NCBI RefSeq assembly: GCF_003403035.1
Contig: NZ_QURN01000010.1
Coordinates: 62,001-126,000, forward strand
Source of the DNA: Mesorhizobium denitrificans
GTDB taxonomy: Bacteria > Pseudomonadota > Alphaproteobacteria > Rhizobiales > Rhizobiaceae
Length of the DNA: 64,000 nt
Reading direction: 5' to 3'
In this document: piece after piece, positions 1 to 7,613 of the stretch
Layout: the number at the start of each line of letters is the position of its first letter
How positions within the stretch are numbered: the first letter of the stretch is position 1
Made by a program: the position numbers and the translations under genes
The notes under the pieces: generated by a model
Told to the model about the DNA's origin: nothing
The model's input: the letters and a program-made list of their open reading frames with translations, nothing else
Database searches by the model: none

Positions 1-136
1 TGCCGCCCGCAGGAACCGACAGCGAAACGCCTTTCAATACGAGGATCACGTGGTCGTAGATCACCTCGATATTGTTGACCGAAAGGATCGGCTTCGCAGC
101 TTCTGTTTTCGCGGCGGCTTCGCTCATCGTCACCAT
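1..136 (-). CDS. livF: Branched-chain-type ABC transporter ATPase, LivF-like (partial)
   Basis: Only the first 45 or so residues are in the window; the gene runs off the left edge. The visible part reads as an Ala/Lys-rich leader, then 'ILSVNNIEVIYDHVILVLKG' and 'VSLSVPAGG', the usual start of a LivF-type ABC ATPase just before its Walker A loop. It is the last visible gene of the minus-strand importer operon, which already has LivG, so LivF is the expected second ATPase. Two in-frame ATGs are possible (136 and 127); a GAAG motif lies 9 bases before the second one, so 127 may be the true start. Confidence 0.85.
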   Translation of the reverse strand, partial: MVTMSEAAAKTEAAKPILSVNNIEVIYDHVILVLKGVSLSVPAGG

Positions 137-148
137 CTTCAAATTGAT

Positions 149-171
149 GGCGCTCCCTGAACGGGAGCGCC
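149..171 (-). terminator. Strong hairpin between the binding-protein gene and livF
   Basis: A perfect 9-bp stem (GGCGCTCCC / GGGAGCGCC) with a 5-base loop lies between the stop of the solute-binding-protein gene and the start of livF. Read on the minus strand it is followed by ATCAATTT, not a clean U run. It probably stops part of the transcription or protects the 3' end of the binding-protein message, which would make the binding protein more abundant than the ATPase. This is inference from structure and place. Confidence 0.6.
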
Positions 172-178
172 TTCCATT

Positions 179-1498
179 TTAGAGTTTGCACTCTTCGTTG
201 GTTGGCCAAGGCTGGTTGGCGTCGGCATATTCCTTCGCCTTTTCAGCGACCAGCGGATCGATCTCCGCGCGGTCTGCCTGAAGCACATCCGACGCCTTCA
301 CAAACTTTGTGCCATCCCATTCAAGCATCCATGCTCCGGAATGGCCCGTGTGGTTCGCGCATGTCGTCTTGAAAGGCGGGATCATCCCGTCAAGCCCAAG
401 TTCCTTGATCTTGGCTTCGCTGAAATCGAGATTTTCCAGCCCCCAGCGAAGCTGCTCCCTGTCCACTACCTTGGTGTTAAAATGCTTCTGCGCTTCCTTC
501 ACACCTTCGGCCAGCATCGCAGAAATCAACACGCCGCGCTGATAGAAGACCCAGTCAAACTCACCCGTGCTGGTGTTAAGCATCGATTTGCCCGGATCGA
601 CCACGAGCTGCTTGATGTCCTTCATCACCTTGGCTTCGTTGTTCGGGAAGCTCCACGACAAGGTGCGATAGCCCTTGCCGGCATCTCCGACCAGCTTCAG
701 GTCTGCGTCCAGACCAGACCACCAGATGCCAACGAACTGGTTCATCGGATATTTGGTTTTCACGGCTTCGGTGATCGCGCCCGCGTTCATCGCACCCCAA
801 CCCCACATCACGACGAAGTCGGGACGCTCACGGCGAATTTGCAGCCATTGCGCAGACTGGTTCTGCATCTCCTTCAGGCCAACCGGAATCGGCAGCAGCG
901 TGAAGCCATGTTTCTTCGCCAGTGTTTCCAGCAGCGGAATTGGCTCTTTGCCGAAAGGATGGTCGAGATGCAGCAGCGCAATCTTCTTGCCTTTCAGGCT
1001 ATCGAGATTGCCACCGGAAATGTTCTGCAAGATCATCGATGCGCCGTCCCAATAGGACGCGGGCGGATTGAAGGCCCATTTGAAAATCTTCCCGTCCTGC
1101 ATGGCCGAGAAGCCGTAGCCCGGCGCGAGGATGGGCATGGAATCAACGTTCGACTTCGGCAGCACTTGCAGCGTGATACCCGTCGACCAGGGCTGCGTTA
1201 CGACAGCGCCTTCCGCCTTGGTCTTCTCATAGCACTCAACACCTTTCTCGGTGTTGTAGCCCGTCTCGCATTCCTGATAGTTCAGGATCACGCCATTCAC
1301 GCCACCATCGCGCTCGTTCAGCATGGTCATGTAGTCGCGCTGGCCGTTCATCAGTGGCGTGCCGGTCGCCGCAAACGGGCCGGTACGGTAGGAAAGGTTC
1401 GGCAACAGCACAGAGTCTTCCGCATAGGCCGATCCGGCAAATGCGGCGCTCGTTGCGATGGCTGTCGCAAGCAAGGCGGTCTTCATCAATCGTCTCAT
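179..1498 (-). CDS. ABC transporter substrate-binding protein (LivK/Peripla_BP_6 type)
   Basis: Periplasmic binding protein of 439 aa for a branched-chain-amino-acid-type (HAAT) importer. Residues 1-26 are a Sec signal peptide ending in a SAYA cleavage site; the rest has the type 1 periplasmic-binding fold, with an early 'TGPFAATGTPLMNGQRDY' segment and a long 'YNTEKGVECYEK' helix as in Peripla_BP_6 proteins. I take ATG at 1498 because GGAGGAG stands 5 bases before it; an upstream in-frame start at 1546 would spoil the signal peptide. The gene lies between livM and livF. HAAT binding proteins also take up aromatic acids and short amides, so the ligand is not given by the family; the acyl-CoA ligase in the same operon suggests a carboxylic acid. 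Confidence 0.9.
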   Translation of the reverse strand: MRRLMKTALLATAIATSAAFAGSAYAEDSVLLPNLSYRTGPFAATGTPLMNGQRDYMTMLNERDGGVNGVILNYQECETGYNTEKGVECYEKTKAEGAVVTQPWSTGITLQVLPKSNVDSMPILAPGYGFSAMQDGKIFKWAFNPPASYWDGASMILQNISGGNLDSLKGKKIALLHLDHPFGKEPIPLLETLAKKHGFTLLPIPVGLKEMQNQSAQWLQIRRERPDFVVMWGWGAMNAGAITEAVKTKYPMNQFVGIWWSGLDADLKLVGDAGKGYRTLSWSFPNNEAKVMKDIKQLVVDPGKSMLNTSTGEFDWVFYQRGVLISAMLAEGVKEAQKHFNTKVVDREQLRWGLENLDFSEAKIKELGLDGMIPPFKTTCANHTGHSGAWMLEWDGTKFVKASDVLQADRAEIDPLVAEKAKEYADANQPWPTNEECKL

Positions 1499-1560
1499 CT
1501 CTACTCCTCCAACTGTCCGTTTCTCCGTTGTGGATGGGGCGAACATCCCCTTTTCATTCG

Positions 1561-1576
1561 CGCCCGCCGCCGGGCG
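1561..1576 (-). other. Intercistronic hairpin between livM and the binding-protein gene
   Basis: CGCCCG and CGGGCG form a 6-bp GC-only stem with a 4-base loop, directly after the livM stop when read on the minus strand. There is no U run. It may act in mRNA processing or stability between genes of the operon. Confidence 0.4.
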
Positions 1577-1579
1577 AAG

Positions 1580-2656
1580 TCAGTGCGGGAATGGCCACAT
1601 GATCAACTTTTCCCGAATGATCTGCCAGAAGCGCGCCAGCCCGTGCGGCTCCACGACCAGAAACAGAATGATCGTCGCACCGACGATCATCACGTTGAGA
1701 TGCTCCACGGTGGCCGACTGGATCGGAATACCGAGCATTCCCGGCAGCGTGCCAAGCACAACCGGCAGTGCCACGATCAGCATTGCACCGAGATAATTGC
1801 CGAGGATTGAGCCCAGCCCACCGATAATCGCGATAAACAGCACACGGAAAGACAGTGGAATGTCGAACAGGTTTGGCTCCGCAGCACCACGCCAAAGGAA
1901 GACAAACAACGCACCCGCCACGCCGACGATGTAGGACGAGACTGCAAACGCCGAGAGCTTGGCCTTCATGAGATCGATGCCGACCAGCTCCGCTGCGATG
2001 TCCATATCGCGCACGGCTTTCCACATGCGTCCAATGCGTCCGCGCGTGATGTTGATGGCGAACCAGGTCACCAGCGTCACCACACCGAGAACGAAATAAT
2101 ACTGCGTCACCGGAGCAGCGTTCGGCCCCGCAACGGTAATGCCGAACATCTTGATATTGGGCACCTGAATTGCGCCTGAAGATGAATAATTGTAAAGCCA
2201 GCCCCACTTCTCAAACAGCCATACTAGGAAGAACTGCGCGGCCAGTGTCGTGATAGCGAGGTAGAACCCCTTGATGCGCAGCGACGGCAAACCGAATGCC
2301 ACACCCACTGCCGCAGAGACGAATCCCGACAGCGCAATCGCGACCACGATATTCAGGTCCGGAAACGCCGTGATGATCTTGAAGCAGGCATAAGCTCCCA
2401 CGCCCATGAATGCACCGGTGCCCAGCGATAGCTGCCCGGCATAGCCGGTCAGAATGTTGAGTCCCAATGCCGCCAGCGCGTAGATCAATACGGGGATCAG
2501 CAGCGCGTTGAAGGAAAACTCGCTCGCCGTCATGGGAATAATGGCATAGGCGAAGATCAGGATAATGCCGAGCAGCCACGCATCCTGCTTGACTGGAAAC
2601 AGCGCATGATCCGCATGGTAGCTTGTCTTGAACTGTCCCGCTGTACGATAGAGCAT
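1580..2656 (-). CDS. livM: Branched-chain-type ABC transporter permease, LivM-like
   Basis: Inner-membrane permease of 358 aa. After a hydrophilic N-terminus of about 25 residues it is a series of hydrophobic helices. It carries the LivM-type loop near the middle of the C-terminal half ('WKAVRDMDIAAELVGIDLMK'), the EAA-like coupling region that contacts the ATPases, followed by 'KLSAFAVSSYIVGVAGALF' and the 'GGLGSILGNYLGA' segment. It begins 6 bases after the livH stop, so the two are translated from one message. It pairs with LivH as the transmembrane heterodimer; LivG and LivF drive it. Confidence 0.93.
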   Translation of the reverse strand: MLYRTAGQFKTSYHADHALFPVKQDAWLLGIILIFAYAIIPMTASEFSFNALLIPVLIYALAALGLNILTGYAGQLSLGTGAFMGVGAYACFKIITAFPDLNIVVAIALSGFVSAAVGVAFGLPSLRIKGFYLAITTLAAQFFLVWLFEKWGWLYNYSSSGAIQVPNIKMFGITVAGPNAAPVTQYYFVLGVVTLVTWFAINITRGRIGRMWKAVRDMDIAAELVGIDLMKAKLSAFAVSSYIVGVAGALFVFLWRGAAEPNLFDIPLSFRVLFIAIIGGLGSILGNYLGAMLIVALPVVLGTLPGMLGIPIQSATVEHLNVMIVGATIILFLVVEPHGLARFWQIIREKLIMWPFPH

Positions 2657-2662
2657 CGCCTG

Positions 2663-3622
2663 TTACACCCGCTCGATGATTTTCTCGCCGAACAGACCCT
2701 GAGGCCTGAACAGCAGCACGATGAGCGCAAAGACAAACGCAAACCACGTTTCAGTATTGCCGCCCATCAGCGGCTGACCCCAGTAAATCTCGAACAGCTT
2801 TTCGAGAATGCCGATTGCCAAACCGCCGATGATGGCTCCGAGCACGCTTTCGAGCCCGCCCAGCATCAGAACCGGCAGCGCTTTGTAGGCAATCACCTCC
2901 AAGGCAAATGAAACCCCGGCACGCGCGCCCCAAACGATACCTGTCGCCAGCGCAATAATGCCCGCGATGAACCACACAAGAATCCAGATTGTCGAAAGCG
3001 AAATGCCGACCGACAGCGCCGCCTGATGATCATCACCGAGCGCACGAATCGCGCGGCCCATCTTCGACTTGTTGAGGAACACCAGCAGCGCCGCCACAAG
3101 CACCACCGCTCCAATCACCGCGGTCAAATCCTTCTGCTCGATGGATACGAATCCGCCAAAGGGCTCGAAGGTGAAACTGCCGGTCGGAATGCCGAGTTGC
3201 TCGGTAATCATCACCTTGTTTTCGCCGCCGAAAATCAATTCTCCGAATCCCACGAGAAACAGGGTTATCCCGATGGTCGCCATGAACAGGATGATGTCGG
3301 GCTGATTGACCAGTGGCCGCAGCACCACGCGCTCAATTGCTATGGCGAGAATGAGCATCACCACCAGCGTCAGCGGCACCGCCAGCAGCGCCGGTATGCC
3401 CTTTTCGTGTAAGCCGACAAGGGTAAGCGCCGCGAACACCACCATGATGCCTTGCGCGAAATTAAATATGCGCGACGACTTGTAGATCAGCACAAAACCC
3501 AGCGCGATCAGTGCGTAAAGCACACCAGCCACGAGCCCTTCCCACAGCACCTGCAAAAGAAAGTCTGGCGCTGCAACCATGTCCTGAAATGGTTTGATGA
3601 AAATGGAGTTGAGAAGCTCCAT
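2663..3622 (-). CDS. livH: Branched-chain-type ABC transporter permease, LivH-like
   Basis: Inner-membrane permease of 319 aa, the partner of LivM. The N-terminal part has the typical 'GLVAGVLYALIALGFVLIYK' and 'RIFNFAQGIMVVFAA' segments, and the cytoplasmic coupling loop reads 'KMGRAIRALGDDHQAALSVG'. The C-terminus ends with 'LLFRPQGLFGEKIIERV', as is common for LivH. It begins 3 bases after the stop of the small DUF3096 gene, so translation is probably coupled. Confidence 0.93.
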   Translation of the reverse strand: MELLNSIFIKPFQDMVAAPDFLLQVLWEGLVAGVLYALIALGFVLIYKSSRIFNFAQGIMVVFAALTLVGLHEKGIPALLAVPLTLVVMLILAIAIERVVLRPLVNQPDIILFMATIGITLFLVGFGELIFGGENKVMITEQLGIPTGSFTFEPFGGFVSIEQKDLTAVIGAVVLVAALLVFLNKSKMGRAIRALGDDHQAALSVGISLSTIWILVWFIAGIIALATGIVWGARAGVSFALEVIAYKALPVLMLGGLESVLGAIIGGLAIGILEKLFEIYWGQPLMGGNTETWFAFVFALIVLLFRPQGLFGEKIIERV

Positions 3623-3625
3623 TGA

Positions 3626-3778
3626 TCACCCGCCGAGCAGGTTCGGGAACAGGCCGACCAATCCGATGATGATTAGGTAAATCGCCACGATGTAGTTCAG
3701 CAGGCGCGGCATGACGAGGATCAGAATACCCGCGATCAAAGAGATAAGTGGCGTTATCGCGATTGATGAAAAGACCAT
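3626..3778 (-). CDS. Small hydrophobic protein, DUF3096 family (50 aa)
   Basis: A 50-aa gene easily missed in annotation. It starts MVFSSIAITPLISLIAGILI and continues as one nearly unbroken hydrophobic stretch ending in FPNLLGG, with a Pro-Arg turn (MPRLLNY) near residue 24. This matches my memory of DUF3096: two short helices with a conserved Pro-Arg-Leu-Leu-Asn turn. GGAGGAAG is placed well before the ATG. It sits between livG and livH in a tight operon (9 bases after livG, 3 before livH), so it is probably translated with the permeases and may be an accessory or assembly subunit in the inner membrane. Function is not known to me. Confidence 0.85.
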   Translation of the reverse strand: MVFSSIAITPLISLIAGILILVMPRLLNYIVAIYLIIIGLVGLFPNLLGG

Positions 3779-3787
3779 TTCTTCCTC

Positions 3788-4615
3788 CTAGTGCGCTACG
3801 CCGAGATAGGCGTCGATAACTTGCTGGTCGGATTTAACGTCGTCCGGCACGCCGTCCGCGATCTTCTTTCCGTAGTCGAGAACAACCACGCGGTCCGAAA
3901 GATCCATGACCACGCCCATGTCGTGCTCGATCAGGCAAATCGTCGTGCCGCGTTGCCCGTTCACATCGAGGATGAAGCGGCTCATGTCCTCTTTTTCTTC
4001 GAGGTTCATGCCAGCCATCGGCTCATCCAACAGAAGCAGGGATGGCTCCATGGCCAGCGCGCGACCAAGCTCAACGCGCTTTTGCAAGCCATAAGGCAGC
4101 TTGCCCACGGGCGTCCGGCGAATGTGCTGTATCTCCAGAAAGTCGATGATTTCCTCAACCTTCTCGCGATGCGCGATTTCTTCCTGCAGCGCCGGTCCGT
4201 GCCAAAGCATCTGCCAGCCAAGGCCGCGATGCATTTTCACCGAACGCCCCGCCATGATGTTGTCCAGCGTGGACATGCCTTTGAACAGAGCGACATTCTG
4301 AAAAGTACGCGCGATGCCCTGCCGAACCGCGTGATGCGGTTTCATCGCCCGGCGCTCCACGCCGCGAAAAGTGATCGAGCCTTCCTGCGGCGTGTAAAAC
4401 CCGTTGATGACATTGAGCATCGACGTCTTGCCCGCACCATTGGGGCCGATGATTGCGCGGATTTCGCCCTTTTTCACGTTGAAGGAAATATCCGTGATGG
4501 CCTTCACCCCGCCGAAGCGCAGCGACACGTTGCGCACGTCCATCAGCAATTCGCCGGGCGCAATTCCATCATCCCCAGCAGCAACGATTTCAGTGTGTTC
4601 GAGAGGCGCGTTCAT
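3788..4615 (-). CDS. livG: Branched-chain-type ABC transporter ATPase, LivG-like
   Basis: Cytoplasmic ATPase of 275 aa. Walker A is GPNGAGKT at residues 57-64; the signature region reads 'LPYGLQKRVELGRALAMEP' with Walker B 'SLLLLDEPMAGM' right after, and the H-loop is in 'CLIEHDMGVVMDLSDRV'. The C-terminal 'VIDAYLG' is usual for LivG. A 20-residue N-terminal extension precedes the first strand. Its start overlaps the stop of the acyl-CoA synthetase gene by 4 bases (ATGA), so the ligase and the importer are one operon. Confidence 0.95.
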   Translation of the reverse strand: MNAPLEHTEIVAAGDDGIAPGELLMDVRNVSLRFGGVKAITDISFNVKKGEIRAIIGPNGAGKTSMLNVINGFYTPQEGSITFRGVERRAMKPHHAVRQGIARTFQNVALFKGMSTLDNIMAGRSVKMHRGLGWQMLWHGPALQEEIAHREKVEEIIDFLEIQHIRRTPVGKLPYGLQKRVELGRALAMEPSLLLLDEPMAGMNLEEKEDMSRFILDVNGQRGTTICLIEHDMGVVMDLSDRVVVLDYGKKIADGVPDDVKSDQQVIDAYLGVAH

Positions 4616-6597
4616 TCTGCCGCCTCCTGCATCGGAGCCTTGCCGCCATAAATCGCCGCATCATCTATGCGCACATTCGCGCGAATGCGGCCCTTGCGAC
4701 CATCCTCGTAAGTCACTTCCGTTTCGACGAACTTCTCGCTCGACCCGTCGTATAGCGCATTGATCAGCGGCTCATATCGATCGGCCACGAAGCTGCGGCG
4801 TACCTTTTGCGTGCGCGTCAATTCGCCATCATCGGCGTCGAGTTCCTTGTGCAGAATAAGAAACCTGTTGATCTGTGCGCACGCCATCATCGGTTCTTGC
4901 GCCAGCCTCTTGTTCGTTTCGTCCACATGTCCTGCAATGATCTTGTAGACATCCGGGTGGCCCGCCAGCTCCTGATAGGATGCATAGGCGATATTGTTGC
5001 GCTCGGCCCAGTTCCCGACCGCCTGCAAGTCGATATTGATGAAGGCCGTCACGAAATCCTTGCCGTGACCAAACGCAACCGCTTCCTTGATGTTCGGGAA
5101 AAACTTCAGCACGTTCTCGATGTATTTCGGCGCAAACAACGCGCCGCCGTTCAACTTGCCGACATCCTTGGCCCGGTCGATAATGCGCAACTGCCCGTCA
5201 GGTTCGAAGAAGCCGGCATCGCCGGTTTTAACGAAACCATCCGCGGTCACTGTCTCGCGCGTTTCCGCATCTTGCTTGAAGTAGCCGACGAATTGACCGG
5301 GCGATTTGAACTGCACTTCACCAGAATCCGAGATGCGAATTTCTACGTTTGGTGTGGCGGGCCCCACCGCGTCAGAGCGCACAGCGCCATCTTTCTGGCA
5401 TGTCACATAGAGGAAGGCTTCGGTCTGACCGTAAAGCTGTTTCAGATTGATGCCGAGCGAGCGGAAGAACGAAAACAAATCCTGCCCAATTGCTTCGCCT
5501 GCAGTATAGGCAACGCGGATATTCGATAGACCGAGCACATTCTTCAAAGGCTCATAGACGAAGAAGCGCCCCAGCGCATAGGAAAGCCGCGCGCCAAGCG
5601 GCACCGGCCTGCCCTCCAGAATCGCCTCTCCATGCTTTCGCGCAACGCCGATGAAATGCTTGTACATGCGCTGCTTGAGCTTGCTCGCATCCTCCATGCG
5701 AATGGTAACGCTGGTCAGCAATCCCTCGAAAACCCGCGGCGGTGCGAAATAGAAAGTTGGCGCGATCTCGCGCAAATCCTGCGCGACGGTCTCCGTGCTC
5801 TCGGGACAGTTCATGCAGAAGCCCGAAACATAGCCCTGCGCGTAGTTCATGTAGTGGTCGCCCACCCACGCCAGCGGCAGATACGCCAGCACGCTGTCCT
5901 GCTCGGTCAGCCTGTCAAATGTGACCGTATCCTGCGCCGCCCCAACGGAACCCTTGGCCGTCAGCATCACGCCCTTGGAGCGGCCCGTTGTGCCCGAGGT
6001 GTACAGCATAACCGAAATTTCATCGCCGCTGGCAGCGAGAATGCTCTGCTCCCAGCGCGAGACAAGCTGATGATCCGAAGCCGCCGCAGAGCGTCCTTGC
6101 GCCTGCACATCGGCAAATGAGTGCAGGTTGGTGTGATCGTAATCGCGTAAGCCGCGCGGCTCATCGTAAATGATCGTCTTGAGATGCGGGATGCTGTCGG
6201 CGAAGGAATGGATCTTGTCCACCTGCTCTTGATCCTGCACCACAGCAAAGCGCACATCAGCGTGATTGAGCACATAGGCAAGCTCTTCCGCCACCGCATC
6301 AGCGTAAACCGGCACGGGCACGGCTCCGAGTGATTGCGCCGCACAGATACTCCAGTAGAGCCGAGGCCGATTGGCACCGATGACCGCAACGCGCTCGCCA
6401 TGCGAAAGGCCCATCGCCTGCAGTCCGAGCGCGAATGCGCGCACCTCATCAAGCTGGTCTTCCCATGTCCAGCTTTGCCAGATGCCATAATCCTTGTGGC
6501 GCAATGCTGGCCTGTCACCGAAGCGCTGCGCGTTCAGCAGAAGATATTTAGGGAACGTGTCAAGCGTCATGCCGGCGGGCAGCGCCGTCGCATTCAT
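4612..6597 (-). CDS. AMP-forming acyl-CoA synthetase (long-chain type, COG1022)
   Basis: Adenylate-forming ligase of 661 aa that activates a carboxylic acid with ATP and CoA. The P-loop-like motif YTSGTTGRSKG is at residues 199-209, the adenine motif is 'LKQLYGQTEAF', and the hinge is in 'VKTGDAGFFEPDGQLRIIDR'. The length and the split 'AKDVGKLNGGALFAPKYIEN' region match the FAA1-like long-chain group. It is the first gene of the operon and overlaps livG by 4 bases. Operons that join this ligase to a HAAT importer are known for aromatic and fatty acids in alphaproteobacteria, so uptake followed by CoA activation is the likely logic. The true acid is unknown. Confidence 0.92.
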   Translation of the reverse strand: MNATALPAGMTLDTFPKYLLLNAQRFGDRPALRHKDYGIWQSWTWEDQLDEVRAFALGLQAMGLSHGERVAVIGANRPRLYWSICAAQSLGAVPVPVYADAVAEELAYVLNHADVRFAVVQDQEQVDKIHSFADSIPHLKTIIYDEPRGLRDYDHTNLHSFADVQAQGRSAAASDHQLVSRWEQSILAASGDEISVMLYTSGTTGRSKGVMLTAKGSVGAAQDTVTFDRLTEQDSVLAYLPLAWVGDHYMNYAQGYVSGFCMNCPESTETVAQDLREIAPTFYFAPPRVFEGLLTSVTIRMEDASKLKQRMYKHFIGVARKHGEAILEGRPVPLGARLSYALGRFFVYEPLKNVLGLSNIRVAYTAGEAIGQDLFSFFRSLGINLKQLYGQTEAFLYVTCQKDGAVRSDAVGPATPNVEIRISDSGEVQFKSPGQFVGYFKQDAETRETVTADGFVKTGDAGFFEPDGQLRIIDRAKDVGKLNGGALFAPKYIENVLKFFPNIKEAVAFGHGKDFVTAFINIDLQAVGNWAERNNIAYASYQELAGHPDVYKIIAGHVDETNKRLAQEPMMACAQINRFLILHKELDADDGELTRTQKVRRSFVADRYEPLINALYDGSSEKFVETEVTYEDGRKGRIRANVRIDDAAIYGGKAPMQEAAE

Positions 6598-6613
6598 ACC
6601 ATTCTCCTCCCAG

Positions 6614-6627
6614 CCGCTTTAAAGCGG
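6614..6627 (-). promoter_or_regulatory. 14-bp perfect palindrome before the ligase-liv operon
   Basis: CCGCTTTAAAGCGG is a perfect palindrome 17-30 bases before the start of the acyl-CoA synthetase gene and after the ribosome-binding site AGGAGAAT. The location suits a repressor site or a small 5'-UTR hairpin. No regulator gene lies next to the operon in the window. Confidence 0.45.
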
Positions 6628-6701
6628 TCTATGCCGATACTGCCACCTGTGCTGCTCAGCGCAATAGGCAGTTCGTCTATCGAGAGATCAGAACGCTGCC
6701 T

Positions 6702-7472
6702 TCACGCAGCCCTTATGAAACGCGTAGTAGGCAAAATCGTCAGCGGTTCCGGCTCGCCCAACGCAGGCTTGCCAAACAGCATCCGCCGCTCCATCGGCGT
6801 CGAACGGAAGAACGGAAACCGCGAGAAGAACGTCTCGGTATTCGTGTGGGCATCCGTCCGATAGAGCACCACTTTGCTGAGAACGCCTGGATAAGGCCGC
6901 GGCCCGCTTATGCACTCCGAGCCATAAATGCGCTTGTAGAAACCGGCATGGTCTTCACGCACAGTCGAAAGCCCATAGGGCACGTCGAAATACATGCACG
7001 CCATGCCTGCCAGGCGCAGCGTCACATACGGCAATTGCGGATAATGCCGCGTCCATTCAGGGTCGGATGCAAAACGGCTCATGCAAACAAAGGTCAGCCC
7101 CTCTTCCAGCATCGGCAGGACAATATCTTCGAACGCGCGCGTTGAGGTTGACCAAGGCATTTCGGCGGTCACATGGTGAATGCGGAGCGTGCTTAGCAAC
7201 CGTCCATCAACAAACACCCCAAAAAGATGGACATTGGGCGTTTCGTCCAGATCGTCGCTCAACATGCGATTATCGATGTCGGTGACGATTCCGTTGGCCA
7301 GATAAGCCTTGTACCGAAGCCGGAAAATATCCTCGCGGTCATCACCCTTATCGCATTTGCGATACTCGGTACGATTCAACAGAGCTTCAACATGACTTGC
7401 GAAACTCTCGTTTTGCGATTTTGCATTTTCGTCGCTGTCATTCACACGCGACACGGCACGCCGTTCCGACAT
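6702..7472 (-). CDS. N-acyl amino acid synthase FeeM-like / autoinducer-synthase-fold protein
   Basis: A 256-aa protein of the GNAT-like acyl transferase fold shared by LuxI synthases and FeeM N-acyl amino acid synthases. Supporting features are 'IFRLRYKAYLANGIV' near residue 50 (compare the R-x(3)-F/Y start of LuxI proteins), then 'HLFGVFVDGRLLSTLRIHHV', a strand-turn-strand typical for GNAT enzymes, and 'FVCMSRFASDP' followed by 'ARLAGMACMYFDV'-like helices. ATG at 7472 follows GGAG by 8 bases; a longer frame upstream lacks a site. It stands 142 bases downstream of a c-di-GMP gene on the same strand. FeeM enzymes make long-chain N-acyl amino acids from acyl-ACP; whether this one does is inference. 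Confidence 0.8.
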   Translation of the reverse strand: MSERRAVSRVNDSDENAKSQNESFASHVEALLNRTEYRKCDKGDDREDIFRLRYKAYLANGIVTDIDNRMLSDDLDETPNVHLFGVFVDGRLLSTLRIHHVTAEMPWSTSTRAFEDIVLPMLEEGLTFVCMSRFASDPEWTRHYPQLPYVTLRLAGMACMYFDVPYGLSTVREDHAGFYKRIYGSECISGPRPYPGVLSKVVLYRTDAHTNTETFFSRFPFFRSTPMERRMLFGKPALGEPEPLTILPTTRFIRAA

Positions 7473-7613
7473 AATTTCCACTCCGCCACCCCACCGCGAA
7501 GGATCATCTATGCTTAACAATGAGTAAAGCACTAAAATTAAATTAGAGTGTTTACCTTCTGTTAACCTTAACGGATAACTGGCGATAACGTTCCCGCAGG
7601 GTCGCAATACCGT

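Noticed and set aside
341-1810. A long open frame opposite the binding protein and livM genes
   Set aside because: It has no family features or ribosome site, and covers parts of two clear genes on the other strand. High GC makes such mirror frames common.
7561-7572. GTTAACCTTAAC as a possible CtrA site before the FeeM-like gene
   Set aside because: The TTAA halves are only 2 bases apart, not 7, so it does not fit the CtrA consensus.
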